From: Phialocephala subalpina
Taxonomy: Eukaryota; Ascomycota; Leotiomycetes; Helotiales; Mollisiaceae
Assembly (NCBI GenBank): GCA_900073065.1
Contig: FJOG01000009.1
Coordinates: 822,267-886,266, forward strand
Direction: 5' to 3'
DNA: 64,000 bases
The position numbers were made by a program, and so were the translations under genes. The notes beneath the pieces were generated by a model. It ran no database searches, was not told the origin of the DNA, and worked only from the letters and a program-made list of their open reading frames with translations. This document shows, one piece after another, positions 57,434 through 64,000 of the stretch. Each line of letters begins with the position of its first letter. The first letter of the stretch is position 1.

Positions 57434-58274
57434 GCCATGCGTTATTGCGAACCTGTATTCATATTTTCTCGATTACTCTATCAGCCTAGGATGCCACCAA
57501 CAGCGCACGTTTCTTTGTATATGGGAAAGGCACAAGTGCCACGGGGATGGCGTTGACCAATGGTTTACCCAAGGAAGGCCGGCGTTGCAGGATTAACATG
57601 TATATTTAGGGTCATTATGGACCAAATTATCCGTTGAAATAACAATAACTACTCTAGGATTCTTTCAGTTGCCGAAACATACCCTCGAGACCCAAAACGT
57701 CCCGGCGTGCAATTGATAATCATTGTGAAGCAAAGTGCTAGGCAAGAGTGCTCACGTAGGCGTAAGGCGGAAGTGCTTGCGTAGGGCTATGCCTAACCGC
57801 TATATCAAGAATCATTGGAAATCTCAATGTTTATTTGCATAATATGATCACTAATTGTCTTGTGCAATTGCTATGAACCCCATTCGAAGCAATTCATGCG
57901 CCGATACTCTACAAATCTTCAATTAAGCTATCGTCGTCGTTGTTCTCTCTCATCCTGCTGACTGATCCACTCACGCAAGGCTGCAAATCCGCGTCAATCA
58001 ATCAGCAGTGCAACCCAACGTTATTCACATCCGACGTCGCAGACCTCAATAAAGTCATTGAATATTTCAATGCGTACAGAATCTTTGATCTGCCATCATA
58101 CGCCAGGTAGCTCCCGAAGTGTTTTTGCCCTGCTGCAGTGCAGAGTTGCCGCCATCAAGGTCGTGTGATTTAGTTGACTAGAAGACCTCTCTCTAAGAGC
58201 TCTGCATTCCAGGGAAGGTACATCTACACCGCTGTCATGTCGCACAGGAGCGCAAGAGAGCATCTGCTAACACA
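57434..58274. other. Intergenic with a short imperfect tandem repeat
   Basis: No gene seen. At about 57745-57795 two imperfect 24-25 bp copies share AGTGCT-ACGTAGG-TA-GGC / AGTGCTTGCGTAGGGCTATGCC. Presumed 3' flank of the unknown gene and BLM10 promoter. Confidence 0.4.
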
Positions 58275-61200
58275 ATGACGAGCCCAGGTCCCCCCCAGAA
58301 GAAGAGAAAGCTGTCGACGGCGTCAGGCCTGAGCTCAGCTAGCCATCACAACGGGAATATGGAGGAAGGCTTTACAAATGGTCGCAACCATGCGCAATTC
58401 CTACAGAGCATACTTCAGAATGGCGGCCATCCGAATGATACAATATCGCGTGCAACGTCTCCAGGCTTCGGGTTTACGTCCAATGGAGTCAATTACGAGA
58501 AGGAGAAGCGGTACCTACCTCGAACGTTCCCCTACTTCGACCTATTACCGTACAAAGTTGAGGAGGATGTAGAACGAAATGCGGCACTAGAGGAGATATT
58601 AAAGCAACTATACATTGCTCTCAAGTCAGAAGATATTACACCAGGAGCTGTACATTGGACGAGAGAGCTGAAGGGATGGCTGAACCTCAAATTCGAGATC
58701 CCGCGAGACCTGCGGGTGAAGCTTGTCAAGATGTATTACATGCTTGCTTTAGCACCGGGGATGGATTGGGTAGCTACGGATAGATTTGAGAGCATGTTTC
58801 GATTTTTGATAAAGTAAGGCTCTCGTCCTAAGTACACCTAGCCTAGCTAACATCCGAAGGAAAAAGCATTACCTCAAGCCCGGAGAAGACCTAGTACTTG
58901 AATGGCGGCCGCTATGGAAGGAGATCAAATCGATTGTATTACCGTCTGAAATGGCAACAAATCAAGGAGGGCGCAAACGAAGTCACAAGAATATCGCCAA
59001 TATGTGCGCTTTCGCAGCTCAATACTTCGACCCAAGAGAGAGACAAGCTATGTTAGAGGAGGTCCTTCCATACTTCACTACGTCAGACATTACAGGAGCT
59101 TTCATTGTACTTGGTACCTTGAACTTCCTCATGCCGACGCATCCTGCTCCGAATGAGCCTGGTCAACTCCAACCTCAAGATTACCTACCCACTTTCTTCC
59201 ATTTATGGTCGCTAGTCAACCGCTCCAAAGCCGTTGATAATATCTTTTTTGATCTCTTCTCCAGATTAGCCCGAGACTCTCTAGGCAGCTCTCATGTCGA
59301 GTTTTCAGAATATGGTATCTTCACCAAAGACCAATCTGACTTCATCTTTACCGCGCTGTTACGGTTGACGGAGATCCCTGTTGGCCAAGCACAATCGCCA
59401 TATAGCGGTATGGTTGATCTCGGTGCTGGCCTTGGAATGTACCTGGAGAGAGACAAGAAGAAGGCGCCAATAGGATACTCTATTGCAAGATGGATTGTCA
59501 TGTCACTATCACCTCAGTGTATAGACAAGCCAGGCTCAATTCTCTCCAACCTTGAGGGCCTGATGGTTTCCATCGATACCTTCTTCCATCCTTCAAACAA
59601 TGGTGCTTGGACGGACATGCTAGCGCAAATCGTGTTCCATCTTGTTGATTTCTTCGTCATGCGCTGGAATCGAGAGCAAAGCGGAGAGATGGATACACCT
59701 CCCGAGCGTCGTATCAACGATGCGTTGAAGAGGCGATTCGTCCTAAGCTTGAAGGAAGTCATGTTCATGGGGTTGTTCTCCAAGAAGGCTAAGTCTCTGA
59801 ACTGCTATTTCGGCGCAATTCAGGGCTTGTCGTATCTCGAACCACATTTGATTCTGCCTGGAGCCCTTCAGCGATTCTACCCTTCTCTTCAGGGGCTGGT
59901 AGAAGTCCATAGAACACAATCATCACTATGTGGTTTACAATTATGCGCCAACGTGATATCGAAGCATAAAGGTCTGCGATGTCATATCACCGCGCTGTTA
60001 GCTTTGGCATTACCTGGTATTGACGCAAACGATTTAACGAAGACGATGCACACCTTAAATTTCATTCAAACTGTGGCATACAGCGTTCCGTTCGTGGACC
60101 TCACTAAGGCTAATAGCGAGATTCACGATTCGTCACTGGCCATTCAATGGGTGCAAGGCGAGATGGAACGTATGGAGAGAGAAGGTCCAAATATTGCGAT
60201 TGACTACAGAACCGAGCTGAGCGATGAAGACGAGGCGAATATCGTGCGCTCATCAACAGCTGGCTTTGGCGAGTTTGTGTTATCTTTGCTTGGGAAGATC
60301 TTCACTCTTCTTGAGAATCTGCCTGAGTTGTCACGGGCACGATCTGGTTCTCCCGAGGAAAGTGTCATCAACACATTACCTGCTGCATTAACTCCTCTTT
60401 TCGCTTCGCTCTCCCCCGAGATCTTCGATATGGCACTGGAAAAGGTTGCTACTTTCGTCGGAGGTCACGTCGTTCATCAGGCTCGAGATGCGATGGCTTT
60501 CATTTGCAATTCACTTTGCAAGGCCAACCCGGAAAAGACGTTGAAAATCTTCGTGCCCATGCTTGTGGTTGGCATTCGTAACGAGATTGACTTCAACGAC
60601 GCCGCATCAGACAGAAGCAGTGGTACCGATGTCTTACCCCGAGATCGTGCTCTGGTCTGGCATATCAGCATGCTCAGTATGATCATTGTCCATGTTGGTG
60701 GCGGTGTTATGCCATATAAGAAGGAACTCTTCGACATCGCTCTGTACATGCAAGAGAAGTGTCGAGGTATCCCAACGATGCACATCTCGAATTACATTCA
60801 TCATTTGCTACTCAACTTGACACTCATCTACCCAGTAGACAGTGCTTTGTATGAGCCCTCGGTTTTCAAGAGAGGTCTGGACGTAACAGATTGGGGTAGA
60901 ATTACCAAGCCGAGTGAGCTCACTATCAACTGGCACCTTCCCTCCGACGCAGAGCTCGAGTTCGCTGTCGAGTTATTCGAGTCTCAAGTCAAGACCGCAA
61001 TTGAGCGCCTTACAAACTTGACTGGTCCAAATCCGGCTGTCAGCAGAACAGGAAAGAATAAGGAGTGGTCCGATGAGGTTTCACGGAATCTCTCTCAACT
61101 GCGGCTTATCATTTCGGGAATGGCTACGTTGTTCGACCCAAAGAAGGCTTCAGGACAACTCGACAGAGGTCATGACCACGATGGCGACATTCCCATGAAC

Positions 61201-64000
61201 GGAACTGCGACAAACGGCGACAATTCTGATGACTCTAGTGATGAGGACGACGACGGACTAGCTGAAGCAGCTGAGGACGAGGAGACCAGACCGCAATTCC
61301 ATTACCGGGCTGGTTATCTCCTGGAGAGGAACAGCGCCATCTACAACCAACTCCACAAATTGCGCGAGGATGTCGGCCAGCTTCTGTCTAAAATGCATGG
61401 ATTCTTGACTGAGCACCAAGAAGATGATGTGGCTTGCTTCAATTCGCTGTACCAGGCATATAGAACTTGGATCACGGATGTTGGTAATGAGCGATCGGCT
61501 CACATGGTCGAGCGGGTGGCCAAGCTTTACGATGCTGATGCACGAGCCTTCAAAGTCACTGGTCTGCGAAAAGTATATCCAAGACCTCTCCTTGTTAAGC
61601 GTGCGGGAATATATCATTTCCACAGAGTCAAGCACAACTCATCTGCTAGACACAAATCAGACCTTGACAAGAAGCTTCTTCTCGAACTGGCCGCGTCTGC
61701 TGTTTCTCTTTACGCCGAAGTTCGCATCAATGCGCAGTCTGCTATGGAATCTGCCCTGAAGGCCCTGATCGGCGGTCGTCCTCTTGTCATTCCTCCTCTC
61801 CTGAACACCTTTGCAAAGGCTTTGGAGGAGAATGACTTTGATCGAATCAAAGGCTCCATATATTCCTTGCTCTATGGCAGCTTGACCAAGACCATGTCTA
61901 AGGACTGGCGTTGGGCTCCGATTATGCTTGATTTATATATCAAGACTGTCACCGTGGACAAACCATCAATTCAAAAACTCAGCGGCCAAGCTCTGTACAC
62001 CGGGCTGCTCGATTTCGGAAAGGCCCTGGAGTTGTTCATCATCATCGATCAAGAGCTGGTTGACGTCTTCGAGCCTAGGATTGATGTCTCACAGAAGATT
62101 TCATCCAGGCACGATTTCATCGTAGAACGTAGAAGAAAGGTGGAGGAGAAGAAGGCAGCACTGGCGTTGAAACTCATCGAGACGAGTAAAAACTCGCACT
62201 GGAAGATTGCTGGTCGATGCACGCTCTTCATTCTCAATGCAGGCATTCGAGTACAGACGATTGCGCCCCCTTCTCTGGTTGAGCTGGCTTTCAATGGTGC
62301 CGTTGACGACCACCCAGGACTTCGAGCCAGTTACGCTGAGGCCATGTTGCGGATTTTCAATCACCTCGAAACTCGAGCAATTTACGGTCATAGCGTCGAG
62401 AATTTTGTTCGTGAGATCGAAAATCCTGTCAACCGGGTTGAAGTGACCGTTCCGAAAGATGATCCAAATTGGACCCAGAAATACTTGGATGCATTCGCCA
62501 AGCCAGAAATCCCAGATTATTTTGTCGATCGAGACTTTCCAGGATGGCTTGTCTGGGGAAAGAAGTTCAGAGGAATCAAAGGTCATCCAATTGACTTTGA
62601 CGACTACGACGATCTTGAGAATGGTATCAGGAAACAGATGGGAGCGCTGCTGACACGTGATTGGTACAAGAAGTATTTTGGGTACATGAAGCAGGAGCCA
62701 CGGGACTCGACTGCGGACCGCTTCAGAGTTCACAATGCCGCCGTTCTCATCCAAACCTTTGACTTAACATTCAGTGGACTGACTGCTGCCACATTTGATG
62801 ACATCAAGGAGTTGGTCGCAGACACTTTCGAGGATGGAAGTGACAAGCATCAGCATCGCGCTACTGCAGAAATTATTGCAGCACTGCTCCTGTCTCCTCT
62901 CGAGCGACCCTTGGCAATTCGGAACAAGGTGTGGGCTTACGCAGTGCCCATTATGTTGCAAGTATTTGCAGACGGTCTAACACCGGAGAACATCACATAT
63001 TGGATGACAAGTCTGCACATGATTATCGGAGGAAGAGATCCACGGCAAGCTCGTGAGATCATCGACAGCCTTGCGTCGTTCCGCCTCGATATTTCATCCA
63101 ACGCGGCCTTCAAAGAAAGCTCGAAGGTTCAACTGCTGGAGTTTACCATTCAAGATGCTGGCTGGCACTTCAGACTAGAGAAGCCCATTCTGGAGGACTT
63201 CCTGGCCCATATTGACCATCCTTACAAGGCTGTGCGAGAGACAGTGGGTCGTACCATCGCTTCCATCTACCGCACACGATATTACGAAGCCTTCAAGGAT
63301 GTCGACACGTTGCTGAAGGAGAACAAGGCGTCTTCGTCTCTTGGTATCAAGCCATACGCCCCTAATGAGGAGTTTGCAGCAAATGTCAAGAATGTGTTCG
63401 ATAGGCTCGAGGTCTGGCGTGGCGAGCGGGCACCTGGACAGCAGACACCTTCATCGTACACGTCGGGAAGTAAGACTGTCTTGCTCTGGCTTGATTCCAC
63501 GTTACAGTCGTATGAGTGCACGTCATTACTCGAGTTCTTCCCGGATGTCTTCATGGAGCAATTCCTTCATATGATGGATGTCAAAGAGGATCCAGAACTA
63601 CAGCGATTGGCGTACCTTGTCTTCCGTCATCTGCCAAACGTTCCTTTCCGAGCAGGAGAAGATGGTGCTTTCATCTCAGCCCTCATACGCATTGGCAAAG
63701 TTTCGACGTCTTGGCACCAACGTCTCCGAACTTTGATCAACATGCAGGTCATCTATTTCCGCCGCATCTTCCTCATCAAGCCTGAGCAACAGCAAGCTCT
63801 TTTCGATGCCGTCGCAGACATGCTTGAGGATCCTCAGCACGAGGTCCGTTCTGGAGCAGGTACAACCTTGTCGGGTATGATTCGATGCTCGCCTGTTGCG
63901 CTCCGAAATAACGTCCTGTCGACTCTCCGAAAGAAGTTCACGAATGCGTTGTTGAAGAATCCGATGCCGAAGAAGACCCCTGGCACAAGTACCCCGGTTA
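58275..64000 (+). CDS. BLM10: Proteasome activator BLM10/PA200 (3' end beyond window)
   Basis: Large HEAT-repeat protein that caps the 20S proteasome, acting in proteasome assembly and ATP-independent degradation. Exons 58275-58813 and 58860 to the edge; phase closes (IKKKHYLKPGEDLVLEW). More than 1890 residues visible of a family usually 1800-2200 long. Characteristic stretches: RYLPRTFPYFDLLPY, WTRELKGWLNLKFEIPR, MKMYYML-like VKMYYMLALAPGMDW, HIANYIHHLL-like SNYIHHLLLNLTLIYP, LVWGKKFRG, and RSGAGTTLSGMIRCSP near the right edge. The N-terminus has a KKRKLS nuclear signal; an acidic insert (SDDSSDEDDDGLAEAAEDEE) lies around residue 980. The expected C-terminal YYX motif that docks in the proteasome lies outside the window. 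Confidence 0.95.

Noticed and set aside
1..64000. CRISPR arrays, bacterial operons, rRNA genes
   Set aside because: None visible; the sequence is eukaryotic nuclear DNA.

Overview
The window is nuclear DNA of a filamentous ascomycete (Pezizomycotina; the protein repertoire fits Leotiomycetes or a close class, which is an inference). Signs: short introns of about 45-60 bp with GTRNGT donors and CTAAC/CTGAC-like branch sites, a velvet regulator, a fungal Zn2Cys6 factor, an Egh16-like secreted protein and several cytochrome P450s. Coordinates are exon-resolved where the splice phases closed. Two runs of N (5037-5504 and 35557-35897) interrupt genes.

Layout. 1-4505: a long, CT-rich, gene-free leader in front of vosA (4506-6592, velvet domain partly in the gap). 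7706-8812: arylamine N-acetyltransferase. 9137-12608 (-): MYST histone acetyltransferase with a PHD finger (Sas3/Mst2 type). 13250-13746: MWFE/NDUFA1-like complex I subunit with an odd micro-exon. 14607-15913 (-): Egh16-like secreted protein. 15.9-25.5 kb is a sparse, accessory-looking stretch: a 5'-truncated aldo-keto reductase, one intact P450 (21176-22884), a relict coding fragment and an LTR-like sequence. 25696-27191: ornithine cyclodeaminase/mu-crystallin family protein with a Ser/Arg-rich insertion. 27763-28659 (-): beta-carbonic anhydrase. 30044-31118 (-) and 31373-32656 (+): ribosomal protein eL8 and the tRNA thiolase NCS6 share a 254-bp divergent promoter.

32.7-38.5 kb holds four small unrecognised genes. 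Three of them (here A, B and C) share a core motif I can align by eye (FxH, IxY[KQ]xF, NG, AWxxxVxxExxxW) and look like a local paralogous family; the fourth (D) is interrupted by a gap and its C-terminus is echoed by a relict 11 kb away. This is the most novel-looking part of the window.

39.2-47.9 kb looks like a small catabolic or detoxification cluster: peroxisomal-type copper amine oxidase (ends SKL), a six-exon P450, a decayed MFS transporter with several frame lesions, and a Zn2Cys6 transcription factor. 48895-52068 (-): an RGG-rich protein whose exons splice in phase into a YTH (m6A reader) domain. A 378-bp Mutator-like MITE with 9-bp target duplication sits at 52402-52779. 52893-54321 (-): GPI mannosyltransferase 2 (GPI18/PIG-V). 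55622-57433: conserved-looking unknown protein. 58275 to the right edge: proteasome activator BLM10/PA200, truncated by the window.

The core genes are housekeeping (respiration, translation, tRNA modification, GPI anchors, proteasome, chromatin); the accessory segments between them carry truncated genes, transposon traces and the paralogue family.
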